64,000 bases of DNA from NIOZ-UU13 sp964653075 (lineage in GTDB: Bacteria; Planctomycetota; Phycisphaerae; Sedimentisphaerales; Anaerobacaceae): NCBI GenBank assembly GCA_964653075.1, contig CAZZAX010000005.1, forward strand, positions 39,736-103,735, given 5' to 3'. How positions within the stretch are numbered: the first letter of the stretch is position 1; each line of letters begins with the position of its first letter. The notes under the pieces were generated by a model. It had not been told where the DNA came from and did not search any database. It was given only the letters and a program-made list of their open reading frames with translations. This document shows, one piece after another, positions 9,272 to 17,872 of the stretch. The position numbers and the translations under genes are program-made.

Positions 9272-10834
9272 ATGGCGATAATGGGGTCAAATTCGAATCA
9301 GAGAGAGAGAAAAAGACAAAATAACATACCTGTAAACTCTAATCATTACGAAAGGGGTTTAGAATTAGCTGAAGCCGGCAACTATCAGGAAGCTTTAGCT
9401 TGTATGCAGGAACATCTTCGCAAAACCGGTGGCGACGCACAAGTACTGAATGATATAGGAGCAATCCTGCATTGCCTTGGTCGCTCAGATGAAGCCATCG
9501 AGCATTTTATCAAAGCCCGGAGGTACCACACGGACTCCACGGAAATATTGTGGAACCTCGCAGAGACATATCTTGCTGTCGGAAAAGCAAAGGAAACTAT
9601 GCAGCTTTTCGATAGTATGGAGCGGCTGGGTATATTGAACGTGGACGTAGTTAACAGAACCGCCAACTTATTCCTGCAACAGAATAATAAGGCCGACGCC
9701 ATCGAAATACTGCTTCGCTCACTACGAATCTGGCCTAACCAGGAGATTCTCAAGCCGATGATTGAAGTGATTCGTTACAAAAGGCCCAAGATAGCTTTCT
9801 TTTGTGGACTAAAAGGTGACACAAAATTTCTAACGGATATTTGCGCATTTACCGAGCGCCGCTATCCCGTGACATTCTTTGAGGGAGATAATATTAACCA
9901 GATGTATGAATTAATGGAATGGAGCGATATTTCGTGGTTTGAGTGGTGTACTAATATAGCAGTGGAAGCATCAAAATTACCCAAGGTATGCAGGAATATC
10001 GTACGGCTTCACCGTTTTGAGGCTTATGGCGATTGGCCGGGCCAGGTCCAATGGGAAAATATAGATACACTAATCACCGTTGGCAACTCGTTCGTTAAAG
10101 AAAGCCTGCTTAAACAAGTTCCAGACATTAACAACCGAACACGGCTCACTACTATTCAAAATGGTGTTAACCTCGATAAATTCAAGTTCATCGAAAAACC
10201 ACGAGGCAAAAATATTGCCTGCGCCGGTTATCTGAATATGAGAAAGAATCCGATGTTCCTTCTGCAATCTATGCAGAAACTGCATTACATTGATCCGGAA
10301 TATAAGCTGTTTTTTGCCGGAGTCTTTCAAAACCCAATGCTTGAACAGTACATCAAGCATATAATCCAACAACTTGAACTAACGGATGTGGTGTTTTTCG
10401 ACGGCTGGCAGGAGGATATAAATTCCTGGCTGGAAGACAAACACTATATCGTTTCTGGTAGTATCGGAGAAAGCCAGGGTATGGGCGTGATGGAAGGTAT
10501 GGCCCTGGGATTGAAAGCTGTTATCCATAATTTCCCGGGAGCAAACCAGATATTTCCATCAGAGTTCTTATTTAATATTTCAGAAGAATTCTGCAATCAA
10601 ATTCTTTCCGATAATTACCAACCCAAAAGATATCGCGGATTCGTCGAAGAAAACTATCCGCTTAAAAACCAGTTGAGCGATATCAACAATATCTTCACCC
10701 AATTTGAAGTCGAGATAGATTCAGAACAAGCCAGGTCGAAGTTTTGTGATAACCTGCAAAATATGAATCTTGAAGAGATAAGATTACCAACAGAATTTTC
10801 CGTTCCAATGTCAGAGAACAACTCGATTGTGTAA
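9272..10834 (+). CDS. TPR-containing GT4-like glycosyltransferase
   Basis: 520 aa. Residues about 25-165 form three to four TPR-like helix pairs (YERGLELAEAGNYQEALACM, then LNDIGAILHCLGRSDEAIEHF). Residues about 170-480 are a GT-B glycosyltransferase of GT4 type: TTIQNGVNLDKFKFIE, IACAGYLNMRKNPMFLLQ, and a donor-site region SGSIGESQGMGVMEGMALGLK with the E-x7-E spacing. The GT N-half is paralogous to the orphan domain of the preceding gene. The start is supported by AGGAG 8 nt upstream. A σ54-type site lies about 110 bp upstream, so it may head the island's main transcript. TPRs may recruit flagellin or an assembly partner (inference). Confidence 0.8.
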   Translation: MAIMGSNSNQRERKRQNNIPVNSNHYERGLELAEAGNYQEALACMQEHLRKTGGDAQVLNDIGAILHCLGRSDEAIEHFIKARRYHTDSTEILWNLAETYLAVGKAKETMQLFDSMERLGILNVDVVNRTANLFLQQNNKADAIEILLRSLRIWPNQEILKPMIEVIRYKRPKIAFFCGLKGDTKFLTDICAFTERRYPVTFFEGDNINQMYELMEWSDISWFEWCTNIAVEASKLPKVCRNIVRLHRFEAYGDWPGQVQWENIDTLITVGNSFVKESLLKQVPDINNRTRLTTIQNGVNLDKFKFIEKPRGKNIACAGYLNMRKNPMFLLQSMQKLHYIDPEYKLFFAGVFQNPMLEQYIKHIIQQLELTDVVFFDGWQEDINSWLEDKHYIVSGSIGESQGMGVMEGMALGLKAVIHNFPGANQIFPSEFLFNISEEFCNQILSDNYQPKRYRGFVEENYPLKNQLSDINNIFTQFEVEIDSEQARSKFCDNLQNMNLEEIRLPTEFSVPMSENNSIV

Positions 10835-10845
10835 TTTTTCAGAAT

Positions 10846-12465
10846 ATGCCAGATACTCCTAGAATGTCAAAAAAATACGAGAGAGTTCCAAAGCACAACG
10901 AACCGTCTTTTGAGTCAAATAAAAAGGCCGGGCCGGTAGTTACTGTGCTGGTCCCTACTTTTAATCGGCGCAGATACTTCGCTGAGGCCCTGGCCAGTGT
11001 TGTGTGCCAGAATTATAGAAATCTTCAGATAATCGTAATAAACGACGGCGGTGAAGACGTAAGCGATATAGTTAATTCGTTTGGCGACAAGCGGCTAATT
11101 TTTATCGACAGAAAAGAGAATCGCGGCAAGGCCTATTCGCTCAATGAAGCATTAGCTCGAGCTGAAGGTAAATACGTTGCCTACCTTGACGACGATGACC
11201 TGCATTATCCTAATCACATCGAAACTCTGGTCGATGCTCTTGAAAACAAAAGCGACTGCCAGGTTGCATACAGCGATTTGTATAAAGTGTATTGTAAAGT
11301 TTGCCCTGACGGCAGCCAGCAGGTTTTAAGCAAGATTGTTGAATTCTGCCGGGACTTTGACCGATTTGTTATTCTCTACTTCAATCAAACCGTGCACCAA
11401 AGCCTGATGCACCGTAGGGATTTGCTTGAAAAAACCGGGCACTATAACGAGGACCTCAACATTTTAATCGACTGGGATATGACCCGGCGGCTTGCCTTCT
11501 TCTCGGATTTCCATCATGCCCACAGAATCACAGGCGAATTTTATAGACCTGTTGGTGAATGTGACAGGATATCAGTACGGGGACGCAAAGACAAGAGCGA
11601 GTACCTAAGGAATTTTCTGACGATACGAACCACAAGGCCCTCCAAACCCTGGACTAAACTCGGAGATATGTCCATCATTTTTATTACAGAGAGGCTGAAC
11701 AGGCAAGCGGGCGCAACCCTCGGTTCTATCTGGCAGCGTACCTTCTATCCATACGAAGTTTATCTGCCCATGCCGACAGCAAGTATCGAAAAACTCAACA
11801 CTGAGATGCCTAACATAATCCCTGTGCTCGTTAATCCGTTGTCTTCTCAGGCCGAGCGAATAGATGCAGCTTTAGCCAGATGTGAGGGTGAATATATTGC
11901 CATAGTGCCAAGCGGATTTCCTATGAGAGAATTCTGGGTAGAGGATTCGCTCCATGCTTTGGTCAACAGCCCCGTTAGCTGCGAGGGATTTGAACTCGAA
12001 GGCTCAACGGACACACTCTGGGCGGCGGTGGTCAGAAAAGATAATCTGCAATATGCTCGCAGGAGCTTTCCAAACTTGCCGGTACGACAGTCTCTAAAGG
12101 CCGCTGGTATTGTGCTAAGACAGCCAGCTTTTGAAGAGCGACCTTTCCAGTTTGACGATTTATTCCAGGAAGCCCAGTTCGCAGAAAAAACCGGAAACTG
12201 GGCACAAGCGGCTCAGATGTTTGAATATCTCGGGGAACATCACCAAAACGAACTGTGGATGAAGTCACTGGCTACAAAGGCTTTTTTTAATGCCGGCGGG
12301 CACACCAGAGCAGCCGAACTCAGTTGCGAGGTCAACCAGCAATGGCCAACGGTGAACACACTTTTGGTAGAAGCAAAGGTAAACCGAGAAAAAAATTTTT
12401 TAAATTCAGCGATTGAATTACTTAAACGAGCAGAACAAATACTTGAAGGAAAAGAATTACAATGA
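10846..12465 (+). CDS. GT2 glycosyltransferase, tandem copy 1
   Basis: 539 aa. Residues about 28-230 are a GT-A family 2 domain: VTVLVPTFNRRRYFAEAL, a nucleotide-binding VINDGGEDV, and AYLDDDDLHYPNH with the metal-binding Asp cluster near residue 115. A second segment (about 275-400; SIIFITERLNRQAGATLGSI, EGEYIAIVPSG) looks like another GT-A-like fold but lacks a clear DxD, so it may be non-catalytic. The C-terminus (about 420-535) is TPR-like helical. The 3' neighbour is a close paralogue with very high DNA identity in patches. A small remnant of a TPR gene follows at 12462. The ATG at 10864 is an alternative start. Confidence 0.8.
   Translation: MPDTPRMSKKYERVPKHNEPSFESNKKAGPVVTVLVPTFNRRRYFAEALASVVCQNYRNLQIIVINDGGEDVSDIVNSFGDKRLIFIDRKENRGKAYSLNEALARAEGKYVAYLDDDDLHYPNHIETLVDALENKSDCQVAYSDLYKVYCKVCPDGSQQVLSKIVEFCRDFDRFVILYFNQTVHQSLMHRRDLLEKTGHYNEDLNILIDWDMTRRLAFFSDFHHAHRITGEFYRPVGECDRISVRGRKDKSEYLRNFLTIRTTRPSKPWTKLGDMSIIFITERLNRQAGATLGSIWQRTFYPYEVYLPMPTASIEKLNTEMPNIIPVLVNPLSSQAERIDAALARCEGEYIAIVPSGFPMREFWVEDSLHALVNSPVSCEGFELEGSTDTLWAAVVRKDNLQYARRSFPNLPVRQSLKAAGIVLRQPAFEERPFQFDDLFQEAQFAEKTGNWAQAAQMFEYLGEHHQNELWMKSLATKAFFNAGGHTRAAELSCEVNQQWPTVNTLLVEAKVNREKNFLNSAIELLKRAEQILEGKELQ
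11108..11297 (+). repeat. 190-bp direct repeat, copy 1 (identical to 12754-12943)
   Basis: Base-by-base comparison shows no difference between 11108-11297 and 12754-12943, at an offset of 1646 bp. The flanks diverge more. It covers the GT2 catalytic region with the DDDD motif. Such a sharply bounded identical tract within diverged paralogues suggests gene conversion or recent unequal recombination. Confidence 0.9.
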
Positions 12466-12533
12466 ACGTATCACACAATAATACCGTTGAGGGACACCGC
12501 TCGTTCCACGATTTACCACTGCGCTGGTTATGA
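12462..12533 (+). pseudogene. Remnant of the 5' end of a TPR gene
   Basis: A 23-codon frame begins at an ATGA overlap with the stop of GT2 copy 1, exactly as the TPR gene at 14108 overlaps GT2 copy 2. Its start (M-N-V-S-H-N-N-T-V-E) resembles that TPR protein's start (M-D-I-K-Q-N-N-V-D-E), and both share a CAC-N2-CTCG stretch. It then ends at TGA. This fits a duplicated GT2-TPR unit in which the first TPR copy was cut off. The similarity is short, so this is a moderate call; a chance frame is possible. Confidence 0.45.
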
Positions 12534-12548
12534 AGGGATGGTTGTAGA

Positions 12549-14117
12549 GTGACCAAAAACAATGAAGAAAAACCTGGGCCGGTCGTTACCGTACTGGTCC
12601 CTACTTTTAATCGGTGCAGATACTTCGCTGAGGCACTTGCCAGTGTTGTGTGCCAGAATTATAGAAATCTTCAGATAATCGCCATAAACGATGGCGGTGA
12701 AGACGTCAGCGATATTGTAAACTCATATAACGACCCGAGGATTTTATTTATAAACAGAAAAGAGAATCGCGGCAAGGCCTATTCGCTCAATGAAGCATTA
12801 GCTCGAGCTGAAGGTAAATACGTTGCCTACCTTGACGACGATGACCTGCATTATCCTAATCACATCGAAACTCTGGTCGATGCTCTTGAAAACAAAAGCG
12901 ACTGCCAGGTTGCATACAGCGATTTGTATAAAGTGTATTGTAAGGTTTGTCCTGACGGCAGCCGAAAGGTTTTAAGCAAAGTCGTTGAAATCAGCAGGGA
13001 CTTCGACCGCTTTCTTATGCTGTACTATAATCATGTTCTGCACGTAAGTCTTATGCATCGGAGGGATTTGCTCGAAAAAACGGGGCTATATAATGAGGAC
13101 ATCAACGTTTTAATAGACTGGGACATGACCCGTCGGCTGGTTTTCTTCTCAGATTTCCACCATGTCCCTGAAATTACCGGTGAATTTTATCAGCCTGCCG
13201 ATGACTGTGACAGAATATCAGTGCAGTGGCGTAAGAATGAAAAGGAATATACGAGGAACATCCTAACGATACGAACCACCAGGCCCGCCAAACCCTGGAC
13301 TAAACTCGGAGATATGTCCATCATTTTTATTACAGAGAGGCTGAACAAGCAGGCGGGCACAACCCTCGGTTCTATCTGGCAGCGTACCTTCTATCCATAC
13401 GAGGTTTATATGCCGCTGCCGAGAAGCGATTTCGAAAAACTTGACACCAATATGCCTAACATAATTCCTGTGCTCGTTAATCCGTTGTCTTCTCAGGCCG
13501 AGCGAATAGACGCAGCTTTAGCCAGATGTGAGGGTGAATATATTGCCATAGTGCCAAGCGGATTTCCGATGAGAGAATTCTGGTTAGAGGATTCTCTCCA
13601 CGCATTGATCAACAGCTCAGCCAAAAACGAAGGATTTGAGTTAGAAGATTCAACAGAAAGACTCTGGGCGGCAGTACTCAAAAAAGAAGACTTACAGCAC
13701 GCCCGTAAAAGCTTTCCAACTTTTGCGGCACGTGAATCTTTGAATGCGGCCGGCATTAAGATAAGGCGTCTGCAACCGGAAGAAATACCGTTTCAGTTTG
13801 ACCAATTACTCGAAAAAGCCAAGACAGCAGAAAAAAACGGTAACTGGTCGAAGGCCGCTGAAATGTTTGAATATATTACAAAGCATCATCAAAATGAGTT
13901 GTGGATGAAATCTTTAACCGCAAAAGCTTCCTTTAAGGCCGGTAGCCACATCAAAGCAGCCAATCTCAGCCATGAAATAAACCGTCAACGACCAACAGTG
14001 GATACACTCTTGTTGGAAGCTAAGGTCAAACGCAAACAAAAGGATTTTAACTCAGCGATTAAATTACTCGAAAAAGCGGAACAAATACTCGAAGGAAAAG
14101 AAATGCTATGGATATAA
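12549..14117 (+). CDS. GT2 glycosyltransferase, tandem copy 2
   Basis: 522 aa, GTG start. It has the same architecture as the preceding gene: GT-A family 2 domain (VTVLVPTFNRCRYFAEAL, INDGGEDV, AYLDDDDLHYPNH) at about residues 10-210, a second GT-A-like segment at about 258-385, and a helical TPR-like C-terminus. It lacks roughly 18 residues at the N-terminus compared with copy 1. The two copies differ at scattered residues in the acceptor-side regions (for example VRGRKDKSEY versus VQWRKNEKEY), so they may use different acceptors. It overlaps the downstream TPR gene by 10 bp, so the two are probably translationally coupled. Confidence 0.8.
   Translation: MTKNNEEKPGPVVTVLVPTFNRCRYFAEALASVVCQNYRNLQIIAINDGGEDVSDIVNSYNDPRILFINRKENRGKAYSLNEALARAEGKYVAYLDDDDLHYPNHIETLVDALENKSDCQVAYSDLYKVYCKVCPDGSRKVLSKVVEISRDFDRFLMLYYNHVLHVSLMHRRDLLEKTGLYNEDINVLIDWDMTRRLVFFSDFHHVPEITGEFYQPADDCDRISVQWRKNEKEYTRNILTIRTTRPAKPWTKLGDMSIIFITERLNKQAGTTLGSIWQRTFYPYEVYMPLPRSDFEKLDTNMPNIIPVLVNPLSSQAERIDAALARCEGEYIAIVPSGFPMREFWLEDSLHALINSSAKNEGFELEDSTERLWAAVLKKEDLQHARKSFPTFAARESLNAAGIKIRRLQPEEIPFQFDQLLEKAKTAEKNGNWSKAAEMFEYITKHHQNELWMKSLTAKASFKAGSHIKAANLSHEINRQRPTVDTLLLEAKVKRKQKDFNSAIKLLEKAEQILEGKEMLWI
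12754..12943 (+). repeat. 190-bp direct repeat, copy 2 (identical to 11108-11297)
   Basis: Second copy of the identical tract inside the tandem GT2 paralogues. The first mismatch downstream is A at 11298 versus G at 12944. Confidence 0.9.
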
Positions 14118-14755
14118 AACAGAATAATGTCGATGAACAGCACGACTCGACACAGCATTATGAAGTTCTGCAGGAACTGGGGGACTGTTACGCTTCCGTC
14201 GGCAACTACTTACAGGCACAACAATACTATGAAAAAGCTGCCATCTTATCGCCTGACGAGGCAGGCCCCTACGTTGGGCTTGGAGTAGTGGCCCTGCAAA
14301 AGAATCTTCTTGATGATGCTGAAATAGCATTCAGGGTAGCATGTCGGCTGAACGCTAATTGCGCCAAGGCCTATGCAGGTTTCGCTATGGTCGCACAGCA
14401 AAGAGCCGATTACAAGCAGGCCTTTGAAATGTATCTTAAAAGCCTGGAGCTGGACACCGACAATCTGGTAGCTCTTCTGGGCCTTTTCCAGACCTCCTGT
14501 CAAATGGGTTCATTTGCAAAGGTCATACATTATCTCGAGATGTATTTGGATATGCATCCGGGCGATATCTCCGTTATGTTCTCCCTGGCGTCGCTATATA
14601 TGAAAGACGGCAGGTTTGAAGAGTCTAAAAAAATTCTCCTGGACCTGCTGACATTGGACGATAACCACAAAGATGCAGCTAATCTTCTGGAAGAAGTTGA
14701 ACATAGTCTGGCTCAGGCAAAACAAGTAATCCAAACAGGAGTGAAGATGCAATGA
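14108..14755 (+). CDS. Small TPR-repeat protein
   Basis: 215 aa built of about five TPR units (YEVLQELGDCYASVGNYLQA; AGPYVGLGVVALQKNLLDDA; AKAYAGFAMVAQQRADYKQA; LVALLGLFQTSCQMGSFAKV; SVMFSLASLYMKDGRFEESK). There is no catalytic domain and no signal peptide, so it is a cytoplasmic scaffold. It overlaps GT2 copy 2 upstream (10 bp) and the FliT-like gene downstream (ATGA). That tight coupling suggests it bridges glycosyltransferases and an export substrate or chaperone (inference). The exact partner is unknown. Confidence 0.75.
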   Translation: MDIKQNNVDEQHDSTQHYEVLQELGDCYASVGNYLQAQQYYEKAAILSPDEAGPYVGLGVVALQKNLLDDAEIAFRVACRLNANCAKAYAGFAMVAQQRADYKQAFEMYLKSLELDTDNLVALLGLFQTSCQMGSFAKVIHYLEMYLDMHPGDISVMFSLASLYMKDGRFEESKKILLDLLTLDDNHKDAANLLEEVEHSLAQAKQVIQTGVKMQ

Positions 14756-15081
14756 GCACAAACAGTATTGAAAGTATTCCAGATGAAAAAATACACCTGG
14801 ACAAGCTACGAAACCTGTTGGTAAAACAAATAGGATTTGCCCGACAGGGCAATGTCAACGAAATTGAAGCCTTAAGCAAACAATCCAGTTCTCTTGTGGG
14901 GAAAATCGCCAGGTCGGGTATCCTTGAATCGCCTGAATTTAAGATGCAGCGCGAGCTGTTGCGAAAATTATATCAGGACCTATACCTTGCTCTTACAGCA
15001 CAGCAGGCCGAAAACGCCAAAGAGCTAAGTCGAGTCCGTATGGGCAAAAAAACCATCGCAACTTATGGCGGCAATATTTAG
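14752..15081 (+). CDS. Small helical protein, candidate FliT/FlgN-like chaperone
   Basis: 109 aa, all-helical. It starts at an ATGA overlap with the TPR gene. The pattern KLRNLLVKQIGFARQGNVNE, then a long helix and a short basic end KKTIATYGG, is like the FliT/FlgN class, in which a helical bundle ends in a basic segment plus an AYGG-like tail. Such chaperones hold FliD or junction proteins for export. Chaperone function is an inference from pattern and flagellar context, not from a firm family match. No stable terminator is obvious immediately after it, although a stem-loop lies about 55 bp downstream. Confidence 0.45.
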   Translation: MSTNSIESIPDEKIHLDKLRNLLVKQIGFARQGNVNEIEALSKQSSSLVGKIARSGILESPEFKMQRELLRKLYQDLYLALTAQQAENAKELSRVRMGKKTIATYGGNI

Positions 15082-15422
15082 TTATAAATCAGTTTGAACA
15101 AAATCAAAACAAGATAACTCTGTTCTTTCAAGAGTGCCTCGTGGTGCAAGTTTTATATCTGCGCACCCACGGGGACGGAGTCTATCGATGCAGTAACTTT
15201 CATAAGTCCCATCAAGGCTTGTTGCATTCAACTGGATTATAAGAAAGAGATTTATAAAACTAAAGTGGCTGGTAAGTTAAGGCAAGTCTGTAAAATCATA
15301 AAAAATGAGGCTTATCGAAGTAGCATAAAACCAGAATTAACAGATATATTCCTTAAAAGCCGTATATATACGTAAGAATTCATAAAATTCAAACTAAAAA
15401 CCTTAAAAAGAGGATTATGAAA
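15082..15422 (+). other. 341-bp gap: stem-loop and an open frame without a start
   Basis: A stem-loop lies at 15137-15174: CCTCGTGG-TGC pairs with GCACCCACGGGG around a 15-nt AT-rich loop, with one bulge. There is no U-tract after it, so it is at best a weak terminator. The frame from 15118 to 15375 stays open for 86 codons and ends TAA at 15376-15378, but it has no ATG and no usable ribosome site. It could be a decayed gene or chance. No σ54 or σ28 site was found here. Confidence 0.3.
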
Positions 15423-16301
15423 ATGAGTATTTTTATCATAGCCGAATTAGGGATTAATCACAACGGCGATGTTGATGTTGCTAATCATCTGATAAGTGCT
15501 GCCAAAGAAGCTGGTGCTGATGCCGTTAAGTTCCAAAAAAGAACTGTAAACGAAGTCTATTCAAAAGAATTTCTTGATTCACCGCGTCAAAGCCCCTGGG
15601 GAACTACTCAGCGAGACCAAAAAGAAGGGCTTGAATTTTCATTAGATGAGTATCGAGAGATTGCCAACCATTGCTGGCAAAAGAAAATCGAATGGTTTGC
15701 TTCCGCCTGGGATATGGAAAGCCTTTATTTTCTTAGGCAATTTGATTTGAAATATAACAAAGTTGCATCTTCGATGATTGTTTATGAAGATTTTCTCAGG
15801 GAAATCGCTTCAGAAAGAAAACACACTTTCATATCTACAGGAATGAGTACCTTACAAGATATCGACAAAGCAGTCGAAATTTTTCATAAAGCAGGATGCC
15901 CTTTTGAGCTTATGCATTGCATATCTACGTATCCTATGGCCGATGAAGATGCCAATCTGAACTGCATAAAAACTTTACAGCAGCGATATCAATGCGATGT
16001 CGGCTACAGTGGTCATGAGGTTGGACTGGCTATATCATACGCCGCGTCTGCTTTGGGGATAACTTCATTGGAGCGACATATCACTCTTAATCGTGCCATG
16101 TATGGTTCCGACCAGGCTGCGTCAGTCGAGATAACAGGATTCAGGAACCTGGTTGGTGCAGTAAGGAAAATTGAAAAAGCTATGGGTAATGGTGTAAAAG
16201 AGATTTCTCAGAAGGAAGTGCCGATCGCAATGAAGTTGAGAGCACATATCCCATGGGAATCAAACAATCTCGATAGCTTATGGATGAAATCATTGCAATA
16301 A
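15423..16301 (+). CDS. neuB: NeuB-family nonulosonic acid synthase, lacking the C-terminal SAF domain
   Basis: 292 aa. This family condenses phosphoenolpyruvate with an N-acetyl hexosamine to give a nine-carbon acid (sialic, legionaminic or pseudaminic type). The TIM-barrel signatures are clear: FIIAELGINHNGD, AKEAGADAVKFQKR, KVASSMIVYEDFL, FISTGMSTL, CDVGYSGHE and SLERHITLNR. Canonical NeuB (about 340-350 aa) carries an antifreeze-like SAF domain; here the protein ends just after the barrel. The frame could also start at 15417, but AAGAGGA gives better spacing (8 nt) to the ATG at 15423. It overlaps neuA by 22 bp. Which nonulosonate is made cannot be told. Confidence 0.85.
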   Translation: MSIFIIAELGINHNGDVDVANHLISAAKEAGADAVKFQKRTVNEVYSKEFLDSPRQSPWGTTQRDQKEGLEFSLDEYREIANHCWQKKIEWFASAWDMESLYFLRQFDLKYNKVASSMIVYEDFLREIASERKHTFISTGMSTLQDIDKAVEIFHKAGCPFELMHCISTYPMADEDANLNCIKTLQQRYQCDVGYSGHEVGLAISYAASALGITSLERHITLNRAMYGSDQAASVEITGFRNLVGAVRKIEKAMGNGVKEISQKEVPIAMKLRAHIPWESNNLDSLWMKSLQ

Positions 16302-16975
16302 TTCTTGCCAGAGGGGGTTCAAAAGGCATTCTGAACAAAAACATCATTAATTTTTGCGGGAAACCCCTAATTGTCTGGACGATCGAGCAATTACAACAAG
16401 CAGAAGGAATCAATTCAATTTGGGTGAGCTCAGATAGTGAAAATATCCTATCCGCAAGTCGAAATTACGGAGTAGAAACCATACATCGGCCAGACGAAAT
16501 TTCTGGAGATACAGCTACATCTGAATCAGGATGGTTTCATGCTTTAGAAGTTATTGAAACCAAAGTTCGGCACATAGATATTATTATAGCCCCTCAAGTA
16601 ACATCACCCTTGAGAGAGCCTAGTGACATAGTGCGCGGGATTCAGGATTTTCAGAAACAGAACTGTGACTCAATGTTTTCCTGCAGCACAGTAGAAGATT
16701 TATTTTTTTGGAAAAGAACACAGAATGGCGCACTGAAAAGTGTAAGTTACAACTATAAAAAGCGGAAACGTCGTCAAGATATACGCAAACAATATATTGA
16801 GAATGGTTCATTTTATCTGTTTAAACCCGAGGTTCTAAGGCAATACAAAAACCGTTTAGGGGGAAAAATCGGGATAACTGAAATGGAATTCTGGAAGATG
16901 TTTGAAATTGATTCCGTAGAAGATTTAAAGATATGCGAAGCTTTGATGAGAACATTTTTACTGAGAGACCAATAA
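16280..16975 (+). CDS. neuA: NeuA-type acylneuraminate cytidylyltransferase
   Basis: 231 aa. The N-terminus IIAIILARGGSKGILNKNI is the CMP-nonulosonate synthetase signature (ARxGSKGIxxKN), which binds CTP. It is followed by GKPLIVWTIEQ, WVSSDSENI, the RPDEISGDTATSES region, and IIAPQVTSPLREPSDI. It activates the nonulosonic acid made by the overlapping neuB as a CMP-sugar donor. The length is typical (about 230 aa). The 3' end of this gene exists a second time as a decayed copy at 17873-18043. The sequence is visibly AT-richer than the flagellar genes, compatible with acquisition. Confidence 0.87.
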   Translation: MDEIIAIILARGGSKGILNKNIINFCGKPLIVWTIEQLQQAEGINSIWVSSDSENILSASRNYGVETIHRPDEISGDTATSESGWFHALEVIETKVRHIDIIIAPQVTSPLREPSDIVRGIQDFQKQNCDSMFSCSTVEDLFFWKRTQNGALKSVSYNYKKRKRRQDIRKQYIENGSFYLFKPEVLRQYKNRLGGKIGITEMEFWKMFEIDSVEDLKICEALMRTFLLRDQ

Positions 16976-17015
16976 AATAACAAAATTAGAAGACGCCTAA
17001 TAAGTAAATAAGCAC

Positions 17016-17699
17016 ATGGCCAAAATACAATCTGATGATTACCATGACTTTGTAATAAAAGACGGCAAACTAATCGGCGAGTTTGACCTAATGTACCAGT
17101 GTTCTAAACAAACTCCCTGGCATCAGGATCAGCAAGAAAACTGGTTGGATATCAGAGTAATCCTGGATTTGTTATGGGAATATGGTCCATTCAATTACAT
17201 TTGTGATTTTGGGAGCGGTTTAGGGTATTTATTAGACATACTGAAAAGAAACGTTGGAACACCGGAATGCAAACTGACAGGCTACGACGTGTCACCTACA
17301 TGTTGTAAAAAGGCAAAAGAGCAGTTTCTTAACATTGATTTTCATGTATTGGATTTGATGAGAGACATTCCGCATATTCATAAAGAAAGAAGAAAAAAAG
17401 ATAACAGACTATTTGTTATACGCGGAACGCTATGGTACGTTTTTCCAAATATGGAAAACGTAGTAAGAAATATAGCCAGTAAGACCACAGATGGGGACCT
17501 GTTACTTGTTTCTCAGAATTTTCCTCCTCTTGATTCAAACTTCGTAGGCAAAGATATCATTCCAACGCCGGATAAAATACTTGGTTTCTTTGGTAGCTTC
17601 TTTAGTCCGCTGAAAACTATTTGGATAGAAGATAAACTTTCCGATGGTAATGATAACTGGTTTATTGCAACAATGAGAAGGTGGCAAGAGTATGAATGA
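17016..17699 (+). CDS. Class I SAM-dependent methyltransferase
   Basis: 227 aa. Motif I is at about residues 66-78 (CDFGSGLGYLLDIL), with an acidic residue after strand 2 (LTGYDVSPTCCKKAKEQF). Downstream, LFVIRGTLWYVFPNMENVV replaces the usual post-motif II/III region. No other domain. It lies 40 bp after neuA, so it may methylate the nonulosonate or another glycan sugar (inference). Its stop codon overlaps the ATG of a decayed aminotransferase copy (TATGAATGA), a sign that this gene was once coupled to an intact aminotransferase. Confidence 0.7.
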   Translation: MAKIQSDDYHDFVIKDGKLIGEFDLMYQCSKQTPWHQDQQENWLDIRVILDLLWEYGPFNYICDFGSGLGYLLDILKRNVGTPECKLTGYDVSPTCCKKAKEQFLNIDFHVLDLMRDIPHIHKERRKKDNRLFVIRGTLWYVFPNMENVVRNIASKTTDGDLLLVSQNFPPLDSNFVGKDIIPTPDKILGFFGSFFSPLKTIWIEDKLSDGNDNWFIATMRRWQEYE

Positions 17700-17841
17700 A
17701 ACGCTGGAACGAGTAGTTTAGTTTAACGGGGAACTGATTCAAAAATTCCAGGCCAAGATTTCCCTCTACTATTCAGCCTTGATGTTTGGTGACATGGTCT
17801 TTGAGATGACCGGTCCATTTAATAACAAACAGTTCAAATAA
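17692..17841 (+). pseudogene. Decayed 5' fragment of the class IV aminotransferase gene
   Basis: This stretch aligns with the first ~145 bp of the intact aminotransferase at 19045. Shared segments include ATTCAGCC-TGATGTTTGG and GACATGGTCTTTGAGATGAC. The intact reading GTG-GTT-TGG-TTC-AAT appears here as GTA-GTT-TAG-TTT-AAC, so a tryptophan codon has become a stop. A second stop (TAA) occurs at the end, after CAGTTCAAA, and homology ends there. Its ATG overlaps the preceding methyltransferase stop, the arrangement of a once-functional gene. Confidence 0.9.
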
Positions 17842-17872
17842 AAATTATCTGTAAAGTCTTTATCCTTCATTT

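Noticed and set aside
15137..15174. Strong terminator after the FliT-like gene
   Set aside because: The stem is good but there is no U-tract, so only a weak structure is claimed.
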